Below are positions 38,355-46,941 of a DNA stretch of 64,000 nucleotides, one piece after another. Numbering within the stretch: position 1 is the first letter of the stretch; each line of letters begins with the position of its first letter. Source of the stretch: Loktanella atrilutea (GTDB lineage: Bacteria; Pseudomonadota; Alphaproteobacteria; Rhodobacterales; Rhodobacteraceae). The position numbers and the translations under genes are program-made. A model generated the notes under the pieces. That model was not told where the DNA came from. It was given only the letters and a program-made list of their open reading frames with translations, and made no database searches. Location of the stretch: positions 310,001 to 374,000 of the forward strand of contig NZ_FQUE01000002.1 in assembly GCF_900128995.1 (NCBI RefSeq), in the 5' to 3' direction.

Positions 38355-38639
38355 TTACATGACGCCGAGGATGTCGCTTTCCTTCATGATCAGCAGGTCT
38401 TCACCGTCGAGCTTGACTTCGGTGCCGGACCACTTGCCGAACAGGATCTTGTCGCCGGCCTTCACGGCCATTTCGATCAGCTCGCCGTTGTCCTTGCGGG
38501 CGCCGGTGCCGACCGCAACGATTTCGCCTTCAGCGGGCTTTTCCTTGGCGGAGTCAGGAATGATCAGACCGCCCTTGGTCTTGTCTTCGCCTTCGATGCG
38601 ACGGACCAGCACGCGGTCGTGCAGAGGTTTGAATGCCAT
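38355..38639 (-). CDS. groES: Co-chaperonin GroES (10 kDa)
   Basis: A 94-residue Gro[21 protein letters not shown], the mobile loop [15 protein letters not shown], and [20 protein letters not shown]. It caps GroEL. GGAAGG lies eight bases before ATG 38639. The CIRCE element is 35 bases upstream of the start, in the mRNA leader or over the promoter. Confidence 0.98.
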   Translation of the reverse strand: MAFKPLHDRVLVRRIEGEDKTKGGLIIPDSAKEKPAEGEIVAVGTGARKDNGELIEMAVKAGDKILFGKWSGTEVKLDGEDLLIMKESDILGVM

Positions 38640-38673
38640 CTTGTGAACCTTCCTACGTTTCGTTGTCATGCCG

Positions 38674-38700
38674 TTAGCACTCACCTTTGTCGAGTGCCAG
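38674..38700 (-). promoter_or_regulatory. CIRCE element (HrcA operator) of groESL
   Basis: TTAGCACTC (38674-38682), nine-base spacer, then GAGTGCCAG (38692-38700). This matches the CIRCE consensus TTAGCACTC-N9-GAGTGCTAA with a complete left arm, exact spacing, and a right arm conserved in seven of nine positions. HrcA repressor binding is expected; no hrcA gene is in the window. Confidence 0.93.
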
Positions 38701-38824
38701 CGGCGCTTACCTAAGGATCCGGCGACGCCCTGTCAATAAGATTGCGGGGTCTTCGGACGGCACCTTGGCGCGCCGGCGACCAATAGCCTATGGTGTTGGC
38801 GACCCTTCTAACATGGATGCGAGA

Positions 38825-39811
38825 ATGCGCCTGATCCTTGCTGCCATCATGATGGTTCTGGCGTTGCCGGCGCAGGCACTTTGCACCGGCCCGGACATCC
38901 GGGCGCGCCTTTCGGACGCAGACCGGGCTGCCGTAGCCAGCGCCGTGGCGACCATGCCCTTCGCACAGGGGTTGTTCTACCGCGCCACGCGGGACGATAC
39001 CGCTGTCACCGTGATCGGGACAATGCACATCTACGACCCGCGTCTCGACGCACTGGCCGACCGCGCGGCCCCCCATGTCGCCGCCAGCGACCTGTTGCTG
39101 GTCGAAGCCGGGCCGGAGGAGGAAGCGGCCCTGACCCATGCCATGGCCACCGACCGGTCGCTGATTTTCCTGCCCGATGGCCCTACCCTGCCAGAAAGGC
39201 TGGACGACACCACGTGGCAGGCTCTTGTGTCGGCGCTGAATGCACGCGGCGTCCCGGCGGTGATCGCATCGCAGATGCAGCCCTGGTATGTGGGCATGAT
39301 GCTGGCGATCCCGCCCTGCGCAATGAGTGAGCTTTCAGCCGGAAAGAAGGGACTCGACGGCATGATCGTGGCGCAGGCACAGGCGGCAGATCTGCCCGTT
39401 CAGGCGCTGGAGCCTTGGCAGACCCTGTTCGATATACTGCGGGCTGATCCTTTGGATCAGCAGATCGACCAGTTACGCTTGGCTCTGTCGCCATCGGACC
39501 TGCAGGCCGAAATGTTTGCAAGCATGATGGACAGCTACTTTGCGGAACGGATCGGAGAACTGTGGGAGGTCTCTCGGGTGGCGGCTCACTTGCTGCCCGA
39601 TGTGGACCGAGCCGCGGCGGACGCCCTTTTCACCGCGTCGGAACGGCAATTGCTGTTCGATCGCAATGCAGACTGGATCACCGTCATCGACGCGGCCGCG
39701 GAAGACCACGACCGGCTGACCGTCGCCGTTGGGGCCGCGCACCTGCAGGGCATCCATGGCCTTCTGAAGCTGCTGGCGCAGGACGGATGGATCGTCACCC
39801 GCCTGCCCTAA
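38825..39811 (+). CDS. TraB/GumN-family protein, exported
   Basis: A 328-residue protein. A signal peptide (MRLILAAIMMVLALPAQA) precedes CTGPDIRARL. The TraB/GumN fold is marked by VTVIGTMHIYDPR (conserved His), LLLVEAGPEEE and PWQTLFDIL, and near the end VAVGAAHLQGIHGLL. The family is thought to include Tiki-type metalloproteases but many members are uncharacterised. ATG 38825 gives a clean signal peptide; ATG 38813 is close by. It is divergent from groES, and its stop interlocks with the next gene's stop (CTAA). Confidence 0.8.
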   Translation: MRLILAAIMMVLALPAQALCTGPDIRARLSDADRAAVASAVATMPFAQGLFYRATRDDTAVTVIGTMHIYDPRLDALADRAAPHVAASDLLLVEAGPEEEAALTHAMATDRSLIFLPDGPTLPERLDDTTWQALVSALNARGVPAVIASQMQPWYVGMMLAIPPCAMSELSAGKKGLDGMIVAQAQAADLPVQALEPWQTLFDILRADPLDQQIDQLRLALSPSDLQAEMFASMMDSYFAERIGELWEVSRVAAHLLPDVDRAAADALFTASERQLLFDRNADWITVIDAAAEDHDRLTVAVGAAHLQGIHGLLKLLAQDGWIVTRLP

Positions 39812-40470
39812 ACCTCGCTCTCGCTCCAGTCCGCCAACCCCTGACGCCCCTTCGGCGTCAGGTCATAGATCCCACGGCTAACCCGCCGGAACCAGCCGTA
39901 GTGGTCCGCCGCCATGATCCGCGTGGCCTCTGGCACCTCGGCCCAGTCCTTGATCCGCGCGCCGGTCGACGGACCATGAACGGCCAGAAACCGCGCACAG
40001 GCAATGGCATCCTGCCTGTAGCCCGTCACCAGTCCATGCCGTGTCGCACCGCCTGCATTCGGATCGCCGCGAAGTCGTGTAAAGGCCTTCTGCAGCGCCT
40101 TTATCTTCTTCTGTGACTTGCGCGGGGTAAAAGGGGTCGGGTCGGCCAGAACCTCGACGAAGCCGTCGCGCAGTCTCACGGTCATCACCCCCAGCCGCAA
40201 CCGCCGTGCCAGACCGATATTCGCCAGCAGCGCCTTCCGCTGCCCGCCCGCTGGCACCGCAAGATAGACCTGATCCGTAGCGGCCTGCCGCGCAATGCCC
40301 TGATGGAACAGCGCCAGCGAGAACCCGAGCTTCAGCTCGACCACCAGCGTCTCCTCCCCCTTGACCGCCACGATGTCCGCCGCCCCGACCTCGCCCTTGA
40401 CGTCGAATCCCCGCGCCATCAGATGGGCTTTGATCGGCGGATAAAGATCCGCTTCGCGTTGACGCGTCAT
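39808..40470 (-). CDS. DUF2161 putative PD-(D/E)XK phosphodiesterase
   Basis: A 220-residue protein. The core GFDVKGEVGAADIVAVKG followed by TLVVELKLG gives the D...ExK pattern of the PD-(D/E)XK nuclease superfamily. The C-terminal half is helical, with a winged-helix-like GIYDLTPKGRQGL end. The family is annotated as DUF2161; substrate and role are unknown. ATG 40470 fits the conserved start TRQREADLYPP. It is divergent from the pyrophosphatase gene with 75 bases between. Confidence 0.78.
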   Translation of the reverse strand: MTRQREADLYPPIKAHLMARGFDVKGEVGAADIVAVKGEETLVVELKLGFSLALFHQGIARQAATDQVYLAVPAGGQRKALLANIGLARRLRLGVMTVRLRDGFVEVLADPTPFTPRKSQKKIKALQKAFTRLRGDPNAGGATRHGLVTGYRQDAIACARFLAVHGPSTGARIKDWAEVPEATRIMAADHYGWFRRVSRGIYDLTPKGRQGLADWSESEV

Positions 40471-40545
40471 GTTTCCCCTGACTTGCGTGACAGCACCCTG
40501 CATCGTCCGTATAAGGCGGCCGAACCATTCCCGAGCATAGGCGAA

Positions 40546-41469
40546 ATGACAATGACCACACTGATCTTCGGCCACAAGTCCCCCGACACCGATTCCACCG
40601 GCTCTCCCCTGATCTGGGAATGGTTCCTGAAGGATGCCGGCCTCGACGCAAAGGCAGTGCTGCTGGGCCAACCGAACACAGAGGCCGCCTTCGTCGCGAA
40701 GCGCTGGGGCTTCGAGCAGCCCGAGATCGTACGCGACGTGGAGGATGGCCAGTCCTGCGTCATCGTCGATACCAATAACCCTGCCGAATTGCCCGAGAAC
40801 ATCAATGGCGCCGATGTGCAGGCGATCATCGATCACCACCTGCTTGTCGGCGGGATCAAGACCAAGGGCCCGATCGATGTCACGATCCGGCCCCTGGCCT
40901 GTACCGCCACGATCATGCACCAGCTGATGGGCGACAAGGCCGCGAAGATGCCCGAAGGCATCAAGGGTCTGATGGTGTCCTGCATCCTGTCGGATACGCT
41001 CGCCTTCCGTTCGCCCACCACCACGCCGGTCGACAAGAAGCTGGCCGAAGACCTCGCCGCCGACCTCAAGATCGACATCAATGCCTACGCCGACGAAATG
41101 TTCGCTGCCAAGTCCGACGTCAGCGCTTTTTCCGACGCCGAACTCCTGCGCATGGATTCCAAGGAATACGAGATCGAGGGCACCAAGTTCCGCGTGTCCG
41201 TGCTGGAAACGACCTCACCCGCCGCGATCCTGGACCGCAAGGATGCGCTGGTCGCCGCCATGCCAGCCGTCGCGTCAGAGGACGGGGTCGACCAGGTGCT
41301 GCTCTTCGTCGTGGACATCATCCGCGAGGAAGCAACGATGCTGCTGCCCAACGACTTGACGAAGCAGGTGGCGAAAGCTTCCTTCGATGCGGACGTCACC
41401 GGTGACACGGTCGTCCTGCCCGGCGTGATGAGCCGCAAGAAGCAGATCATCCCGAACCTGAAGAAATAA
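40546..41469 (+). CDS. ppaC: Manganese-dependent inorganic pyrophosphatase (family II, DHH)
   Basis: A 307-residue DHH-superfamily enzyme. Motifs: GHKSPDTDSTGS (metal ligands), VIVDTNNPAEL, AIIDHHLLVG (DHH), and the C-terminal DHHA2 part with RKKQIIPNLKK. It hydrolyses pyrophosphate to phosphate with Mn2+. No CBS domains are present. The start is either ATG 40546 or 40552; the first has AGGCGAA just upstream. Confidence 0.92.
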   Translation: MTMTTLIFGHKSPDTDSTGSPLIWEWFLKDAGLDAKAVLLGQPNTEAAFVAKRWGFEQPEIVRDVEDGQSCVIVDTNNPAELPENINGADVQAIIDHHLLVGGIKTKGPIDVTIRPLACTATIMHQLMGDKAAKMPEGIKGLMVSCILSDTLAFRSPTTTPVDKKLAEDLAADLKIDINAYADEMFAAKSDVSAFSDAELLRMDSKEYEIEGTKFRVSVLETTSPAAILDRKDALVAAMPAVASEDGVDQVLLFVVDIIREEATMLLPNDLTKQVAKASFDADVTGDTVVLPGVMSRKKQIIPNLKK

Positions 41470-41478
41470 GCATCCTCG

Positions 41479-41526
41479 CTTTTTTCAAAATACTCCCGCC
41501 GGAGGCTCCGACGCAGGCCTCCGGCG
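41479..41526. repeat. Intergenic hairpin/repeat of Rhodobacterales type, copy 2
   Basis: After ppaC, a T run and CAAAATACTCC precede a perfect 10-base stem CGCCGGAGGC (41497-41506) and GCCTCCGGCG (41517-41526). Read on the minus strand the core GGGAGTATTTTGAAAA resembles the element at 22988-23020. It could act as a terminator but has no T tail on the plus side. Confidence 0.5.
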
Positions 41527-41551
41527 CCATACATCCCGCAAAGGCACCGCC

Positions 41552-42427
41552 ATGACCCAGATCGTCCACAGTTTCCTCGACATCGCCGGCGACTACGATG
41601 CGGCCTTCGTCGACCTCTGGGGGTGCATGCACAACGGCCTCACCGCCTTTCCGGACGCGGTCAAGGCGATGCAGGATTACCGCCGCGCCGGCGGGCGCGT
41701 CGTGCTGGTTACCAACTCTCCACGGCCCTGGACATCCGTCCAGCCGCAGATCCAGCGTATGGGAGTGCCCGACGATTGCTGGGACGCCATCGCGACCTCC
41801 GGCGATTCGGCCCGGGCCGCCATGTTCGAGGGCGCCGTCGGCTCGGATGTCTGGTTCATCGGAGAGGATCACGACCAGAGCTTCTTCAAGCCGATGAACC
41901 TGCTATCGGATCCGGTCGACATCCGTCAGGTGCCTCTGGATCAGGCGCAGGGCATCGTCTGCTGCGGCCCCGCCGATCCCCAAGCCGACCCATCCGTCTA
42001 TCGCCCGCAATTCCTCGCCGCCAAGCAGCGCGGCTTGAAGCTGCTGTGCGCCAACCCGGACATCGTTGTCGACCGTGGCGAAAGCCGTGAATGGTGTGCC
42101 GGTGCCCTTGCGCAGCTATACACGGACATGGGCGGCGAAAGCCTCTATTTCGGCAAACCGCATCCGCCGATCTACGATCTTGCCCGCCGCCGACTGGCGG
42201 CACTAGACGGTGGCGCCGATGCCAGCCGCATCATCTGCATCGGCGATGGCATCCATACGGACATCCTCGGCGCCCAGCAGGAAGATCTGGATTCGCTCTT
42301 CATCACCGGCGGCCTTGCGGCCAGCGAAACCGAAACCGTTGATGCTGATCCCGCCGGCCCCGCGCTTGCAGCCTATCTCGAGACGCACCGCGTCAGCCCT
42401 ACTTTCGCTATCGGATTTCTTCGCTAG
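41552..42427 (+). CDS. HAD superfamily hydrolase, TIGR01459 type (class IIA, NagD-like)
   Basis: A 291-residue class IIA HAD enzyme. The first motif is AFVDLWGCMHNG (with Asp in DLWG), the second VVLVTNSPRP, and the third ICIGDGIHTDILGAQQ. The cap is of the NagD kind. Such enzymes dephosphorylate small phospho-compounds such as nucleotides or sugar phosphates. It stands between ppaC and the MaoC gene without overlap. Confidence 0.87.
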   Translation: MTQIVHSFLDIAGDYDAAFVDLWGCMHNGLTAFPDAVKAMQDYRRAGGRVVLVTNSPRPWTSVQPQIQRMGVPDDCWDAIATSGDSARAAMFEGAVGSDVWFIGEDHDQSFFKPMNLLSDPVDIRQVPLDQAQGIVCCGPADPQADPSVYRPQFLAAKQRGLKLLCANPDIVVDRGESREWCAGALAQLYTDMGGESLYFGKPHPPIYDLARRRLAALDGGADASRIICIGDGIHTDILGAQQEDLDSLFITGGLAASETETVDADPAGPALAAYLETHRVSPTFAIGFLR

Positions 42428-42439
42428 TTTCCGCATTAC

Positions 42440-42468
42440 TTGACTTTACGCGCCAGCAACGCAATTAA
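42440..42468 (+). promoter_or_regulatory. Candidate sigma-70 promoter of the MaoC gene
   Basis: TTGACT (42440-42445), a 17-base spacer, and AATTAA (42463-42468) lie in an AT-rich 92-base gap otherwise flanked by GC-rich genes, about 50 bases before the start codon. The -35 is good, the -10 is weak. Confidence 0.4.
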
Positions 42469-42519
42469 GTTACAATTTAAACGCTAGATGCGATGGTTTG
42501 TAACGTGAAGGAAAGCGAC

Positions 42520-42963
42520 ATGCTGGACAACGCCCCCCGCGGCACCATCGTCATAGAAGATCTTGCCGTCGGCATGATGAGGTCCCTGCGAAAGGTCGTA
42601 ACCGACGCCGACATCGAGATGTTCGCCGAAGTCAGTACCGACCGGAACCCTGTGCATCTGGATGACGATTACGCCCGCGACACGATCTTCGAAGGTCGGA
42701 TTGCCCATGGCATGCTGACTGCGGGCCTGATCTCCGCGGTCATCGGCGAGCAGCTGCCGGGCCACGGGACCGTCTATCTAGGCCAGACGCTTCGGTTTCT
42801 GGCGCCCGTGCGCCCCGGCGACATGGTCACCGCAGAGGTCGAAGTCACCGCCATCGACTACGCCAAACGCAAGGTCACCATGGAAACGCGCTGCCTTGTC
42901 GACGGCAAGAAGGTCCTGACCGGAGAGGCCGTCGTTCTTGCGCCATCTGCCAAGTTCGACTGA
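42520..42963 (+). CDS. MaoC-family (R)-specific enoyl-CoA hydratase
   Basis: A 147-residue hot-dog-fold protein. The hydratase-2 signature is FAEVSTDRNPVHLDDDYA followed by GRIAHGML, giving the catalytic Asp/His pair. The size and motif fit PhaJ-like proteins, which hydrate trans-2-enoyl-CoA to (R)-3-hydroxyacyl-CoA and can supply PHA synthesis. ATG 42520 has AAGGAAA upstream; ATG 42493 adds nine unconserved residues. It stands alone between the HAD gene and ribF. Confidence 0.87.
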   Translation: MLDNAPRGTIVIEDLAVGMMRSLRKVVTDADIEMFAEVSTDRNPVHLDDDYARDTIFEGRIAHGMLTAGLISAVIGEQLPGHGTVYLGQTLRFLAPVRPGDMVTAEVEVTAIDYAKRKVTMETRCLVDGKKVLTGEAVVLAPSAKFD

Positions 42964-43020
42964 CGCCGCAAAGGCGCGACCGCCGCTTGCACCTGCAGCA
43001 TCGCCGCGCTACGCAATCCC

Positions 43021-43959
43021 ATGCGTATCATCCGTGACACCCTTTATCTTGACCCGGCGGACCGTGGCGCCGCCGCTGCCATCGGAAATTTCGACGGGGT
43101 GCACCTTGGTCATCGCGCTGTCATCGACGCCGCGCGGGCCGCCGCACTGCAACTGGACGCCCCGCTCGGCCTGATGACGTTCGAGCCTCATCCTCGCCAG
43201 TTCTTCGCCCCCGACGCTCCGCCCTTCCGCCTGATGAATGCCGAGGCGCGTGCTAACGAACTGGCCAAGCAAGGGGTGGAAAAGCTGTACGAGGTGCCCT
43301 TCAACGCCGCCCTCGTCGCCCTGACCCCAGAGGAGTTTGCACAGAAGATCATTCATGACCGCCTCGGTCTTGCCCATGTCGTCGTGGGTGCGGATTTCTG
43401 CTTTGGCAAGGATCGCGCCGGTGATGCCAGCGACCTGCAGCGCTTCGGGGCAACGATGGGCTTTGGCGTGACGGTTGCCCCGATGCTGAAGCTGGAGGCA
43501 GGGCGCGTCAGTTCGACCGCGATCCGTACCGCCCTGACCGAAGGGCGTCCGCGCGACGCCGCGGCCATGCTGGGCCACTGGCACCGCATTGTCGGTGAAG
43601 TGATCCGCGGCGACCAGCGTGGACGCGACCTGGGCTACCCGACCGCCAACATGTCCATTGCCGGTCTGCATCCGCCGAAATTCGGCGTCTATGCCGTGCG
43701 GGTGGACATCGGGGACGGGCCGCACAAGGGCCGCTATCACGGCGCGGCCAGCATCGGCGTGCGCCCGATGTTCAACGGTGACGTGCCCAACTGCGAGACC
43801 TTCCTCTTCGACTTCAAGGGCGACCTCTACGGTCAGCACATTAGCGTCGCACTCGTCGATTATCTGCGGCCCGAGATGACGTTCGACGGCCTGCCCGCGC
43901 TGATTGCCCAGATGGACGCCGACTGCACCCGCGCGCGAGAGATCCTGAACGATGTCTGA
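43021..43959 (+). CDS. ribF: Bifunctional riboflavin kinase / FAD synthetase
   Basis: A 312-residue RibF. The adenylyltransferase half opens with AAAIGNFDGVHLGHRAVID and contains FEPHPRQFF; the kinase half starts near residue 185 with GEVIRGDQRGRDLGYPTANM and GVYAVRVDIG. It converts riboflavin to FMN and then FAD. No clear ribosome site precedes the ATG. Its 3' end overlaps ycgN by eight bases. Confidence 0.94.
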   Translation: MRIIRDTLYLDPADRGAAAAIGNFDGVHLGHRAVIDAARAAALQLDAPLGLMTFEPHPRQFFAPDAPPFRLMNAEARANELAKQGVEKLYEVPFNAALVALTPEEFAQKIIHDRLGLAHVVVGADFCFGKDRAGDASDLQRFGATMGFGVTVAPMLKLEAGRVSSTAIRTALTEGRPRDAAAMLGHWHRIVGEVIRGDQRGRDLGYPTANMSIAGLHPPKFGVYAVRVDIGDGPHKGRYHGAASIGVRPMFNGDVPNCETFLFDFKGDLYGQHISVALVDYLRPEMTFDGLPALIAQMDADCTRAREILNDV

Positions 43960-44437
43960 CGCCCCGAAGCCGGGCGGCATCGACCGCAATGGACTGCGTC
44001 CGCGGTTCTGGAAGACCGTCCCGATGGCCAAGCTGACCCGGCCGGAATGGGAAGCACTGTGTGACGGCTGCGGCAAGTGCTGCCTGAACAAGCTTGAGGA
44101 CGAGGACACCGGCGAGGTCGCCCTGACCCGCGTCGCCTGCCGCCTGCTGGACAATGAGACCTGCCTTTGCGCCAAGTATCCCATACGCCACAAGTTCGTA
44201 CCGGAATGTATCGTGCTGACGCCGAAGACGATACAGGACAACATGTACTGGCTGCCACAGACCTGCGCCTATCGCCTTGTCGCCGAAGGGCGTGACCTTT
44301 ATCCGTGGCACCCGCTGCTAACCGGCGACCCGGACAGCCCGCACGCCGCCGGCGTCACCATGCGCGGCCAGACCCTGTCAGAGGTCGAGGTCAACGACGA
44401 CGACTGGGAAAACAACATCATCGAGGAGCCGACCTGA
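43952..44437 (+). CDS. YcgN-family cysteine-cluster protein (UPF0260)
   Basis: A 161-residue protein with the Cys cluster CDGCGKCCLNKLE and later CRLLDNETCLCAKY, PECIVLTP and TCAYRL. The spacing resembles a metal (zinc or Fe-S) binding family, but the function is unknown. It overlaps ribF by eight bases and ends directly before the threonine aldolase start, so the three are one operon. Confidence 0.88.
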   Translation: MSDAPKPGGIDRNGLRPRFWKTVPMAKLTRPEWEALCDGCGKCCLNKLEDEDTGEVALTRVACRLLDNETCLCAKYPIRHKFVPECIVLTPKTIQDNMYWLPQTCAYRLVAEGRDLYPWHPLLTGDPDSPHAAGVTMRGQTLSEVEVNDDDWENNIIEEPT

Positions 44438-45487
44438 ATGTTCTTTGCCTCCGACAACGCCGGTCCGGCGCATCCCCGCGTGATGGACGCGCTGGTCGCT
44501 GCAAATCAGGGCTATGCCAGCGGCTATGGTGCCGACGCTCCTATGATCGAAGTGCGGCAGATGATCCGCGACATCTTCGAGGCGCCAGAGGCGGCCGTGC
44601 ATCTGGTCGCCACCGGAACCGCCGCGAACGCGCTCACCCTCGCGACGCTATCCAATCCGTGGGAAGCGATCTTTTGTACACCCATGGCGCATATCCACGA
44701 GGACGAGTGTAACGCACCGGAATTCTACACCGGCGGCGCGAAGTTGGCGCTGGTCGAGGCGATCGACGCCAAAATGACCGCCCCCACCCTGCTGGCGGCG
44801 ATCGAGCGAGAGGAAACGCGCGGTGTGCACGGTCCACAGCGCGGCCCGGTGTCGATCACGCAGGCGACGGAAAAGGGTACAGTCTATACCACGGCAGAGC
44901 TGATGGCGCTGACTGACGTGGCTCGATCCTTTGGCCTGAAGACGCATCTGGACGGGGCGCGGTTCACCAACGCCCTCGTGTCGCTTGGCTGCACCCCGGC
45001 AGAGATGACGTGGAAGGCCGGCATCGACGCCGTCAGCTTCGGCGGCACCAAGAACGGCCTGATCGGGGTCGAGGCCTGCGTCTTTTTCGATCCCGCTGTG
45101 TCCAAGCAGTTCGAGCTACGGCGCAAGCGCGGTGCACACCTATTTTCCAAGCACCGCTACCTTTCGGCCCAGATGCATGCTTATCTGACGGACGATCTGT
45201 GGCTGAACATGGCCCGGCAGGCCAATGCCGCCTGCGCCCGGCTGGTCCAGGGGCTGGAACAGGTGGAAGAGGTCGAGATCCAGTTCCCACCCCAGTCCAA
45301 CCTTCTGTTCTTTAGCGCGCCCCGGTCGATGCACCAGCGGGCGCTGCAGGCCGGTGCGGTCTACTACGTCACCGGCGGTGATCCGGACTCGGGCCCGGCC
45401 GACGAGCGCCTGACCGGACGTCTTGTCTGCGATTGGTCCTGCGATCACGGCGCCATTGACCGCTTCATCGCGCATCTGAGGCAATAA
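44438..45487 (+). CDS. Low-specificity threonine aldolase (PLP enzyme)
   Basis: A 349-residue fold-type I PLP enzyme. FFASDNAGPAHPRVMDAL starts the family, TGTAANALTL binds phosphate, KTHLDGARFTNA gives the Asp, and SFGGTKNGLIG gives the Schiff-base Lys. It cleaves L-threonine or allo-threonine to glycine and acetaldehyde. It begins on the base after the ycgN stop. The stop region overlaps the antisense alpha/beta hydrolase by 23 bases. Confidence 0.9.
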   Translation: MFFASDNAGPAHPRVMDALVAANQGYASGYGADAPMIEVRQMIRDIFEAPEAAVHLVATGTAANALTLATLSNPWEAIFCTPMAHIHEDECNAPEFYTGGAKLALVEAIDAKMTAPTLLAAIEREETRGVHGPQRGPVSITQATEKGTVYTTAELMALTDVARSFGLKTHLDGARFTNALVSLGCTPAEMTWKAGIDAVSFGGTKNGLIGVEACVFFDPAVSKQFELRRKRGAHLFSKHRYLSAQMHAYLTDDLWLNMARQANAACARLVQGLEQVEEVEIQFPPQSNLLFFSAPRSMHQRALQAGAVYYVTGGDPDSGPADERLTGRLVCDWSCDHGAIDRFIAHLRQ

Positions 45488-46241
45488 GCGCCGCAACGGC
45501 AGCGGTGTCGGTCATCGGCACCATATGCCCCGCGCCGGCGATCACATGGTCCTGCGCCTGCGGGACAGACGCACAGATCGCAGCATGTATCGCCGGAATG
45601 ATTGGCGGCGAGGTCTCGCCGCGTATCAGACTTACGGGCACCGACACTTTTGACAGCCGCGCCTTGACGGCGTGGATATCGTCCTGGATCGCCGGCACAC
45701 CGGCCATGATCAACGGCATCCGACGCGCGAATGCGGCACGGGTGTGCGCCGGTAAAGCCGCCCATGCGCCGCCGCCCCAGTCACCGTGAAACAGCCGCGC
45801 TGCCCGGTCCAGATCGCCTGCATCGTAGGCGGCGTAGATCGACGTAAACCGCGCGATATGATCGGCACGGGCGTCAGCATCAGTTGCCAGAGCGAAATAC
45901 ACCGGTTCGATCAGCGTCAGCCGCGCGACCCGGTCCGGGTGGTCCAGCGCCATGCGCAGCGCCACGGTCGCGCCGAATGAATGGCCGATGACATGCAGGG
46001 GCCGGTCACACAGGTCGATCGCCGCCGCCATGTTCTCGGTCTGGTAATCGCCCCGCTTGTCCCAGTCCTCCGACCTCCCGTGCCCTATCAGGTCCATCAG
46101 GACCGAATCGCCGGCCAAGGTCTGCGCCAGTGGCAGCAGCGCCTCTGACCGAGCAAGCGTACAATGCAGCAGCAGGTTCTGCACGTCGCCACCGGTGCGG
46201 ATCACATTGACGTCGTGCCCGCCGCGCGCCTCGACCGGCAT
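45465..46241 (-). CDS. Alpha/beta hydrolase
   Basis: A 258-residue hydrolase. The N-terminal oxyanion region LLLHCTLARSE, the nucleophile elbow VIGHSFGATVALR, and GAGHMVPMT with the His are clear. A lid-like segment follows the Ser (around SIYAAYDAGDLDRAARLF). It has no signal peptide. It starts one base inside the upstream isomerase stop, so the two are coupled. Substrate not evident; the pairing with a chromene isomerase suggests aromatic degradation (weak inference). Confidence 0.82.
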   Translation of the reverse strand: MPVEARGGHDVNVIRTGGDVQNLLLHCTLARSEALLPLAQTLAGDSVLMDLIGHGRSEDWDKRGDYQTENMAAAIDLCDRPLHVIGHSFGATVALRMALDHPDRVARLTLIEPVYFALATDADARADHIARFTSIYAAYDAGDLDRAARLFHGDWGGGAWAALPAHTRAAFARRMPLIMAGVPAIQDDIHAVKARLSKVSVPVSLIRGETSPPIIPAIHAAICASVPQAQDHVIAGAGHMVPMTDTAAVAALIASDAR

Positions 46242-46840
46242 CAGACCCGACCGGCCAGATGCGCCTCTAGGTCGTCCAGACGGTCCTCGCCCCAGAACCG
46301 CTGGTCCGTGTCGGTGATGAAGAAGGGTGCACCGAAGACGCCAAGGCGCACGGCTTCCTCCGTATTACGATGATATTCCTCCGCGCCCGCCAGCAGTCCG
46401 CTGTCGGCCAGCTTCGGATCGAAATCGGCGGCTTGCAGGCAATCGCGAATCACGTCGTCGTCGGCGATGTCGCGATCCTGGGCCCAGCAGGCTGCGGTCA
46501 GATTCGCGACCAGCGCCGCCATGCGCCCGCCCCCCGCGGCCTGCGCCGCGATGATGGCATACGAACTGGGTGCGGGATTGGTCGGGAAATGCGCGGGCTT
46601 CACATTCAGAGGCAATCCCAACAGGACTGATCGGCGGTGCAGGTCCTGCAGGCGGTAGTCCTGCCTGCTCGGATGTCTTTCCGGCACCGGCTGGCCGCCG
46701 GTGCGGGAAAAGACGCTCATCAGGTCGACGGGGCGATAGGTGATCGTAGCATCGTGCGCATTCGCGATCTCGGCGGGCCGCACGCCGCACAGATAGGTGT
46801 AGGGGCTGATCGTGGCGAAGAAGTAATCGATGTGAGCCAT
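46241..46840 (-). CDS. 2-hydroxychromene-2-carboxylate isomerase-like (DsbA fold, kappa GST)
   Basis: A 199-residue thioredoxin-like protein. It starts MAHIDYFFATISPYTYL, with the SPY-type active site and RPVDLMSVFSRTGG. The C-terminal part has LGVFGAPFFITD, the family cis-Pro segment. Family members isomerise hydroxychromene carboxylate using glutathione in naphthalene degradation, but many act elsewhere. AAAGG lies before ATG 46840. The hydrolase gene follows with a one-base overlap. Confidence 0.88.
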   Translation of the reverse strand: MAHIDYFFATISPYTYLCGVRPAEIANAHDATITYRPVDLMSVFSRTGGQPVPERHPSRQDYRLQDLHRRSVLLGLPLNVKPAHFPTNPAPSSYAIIAAQAAGGGRMAALVANLTAACWAQDRDIADDDVIRDCLQAADFDPKLADSGLLAGAEEYHRNTEEAVRLGVFGAPFFITDTDQRFWGEDRLDDLEAHLAGRV

Positions 46841-46941
46841 TTCAGTCAGCCTTTCAGGTGTTGATGTTTTCGGGACCGTAGCGGTGTGCTAGGCGGTGTC
46901 AACGCGCGGGCTTCTCCGCGACAGCTCCACAAGGACCTCCC

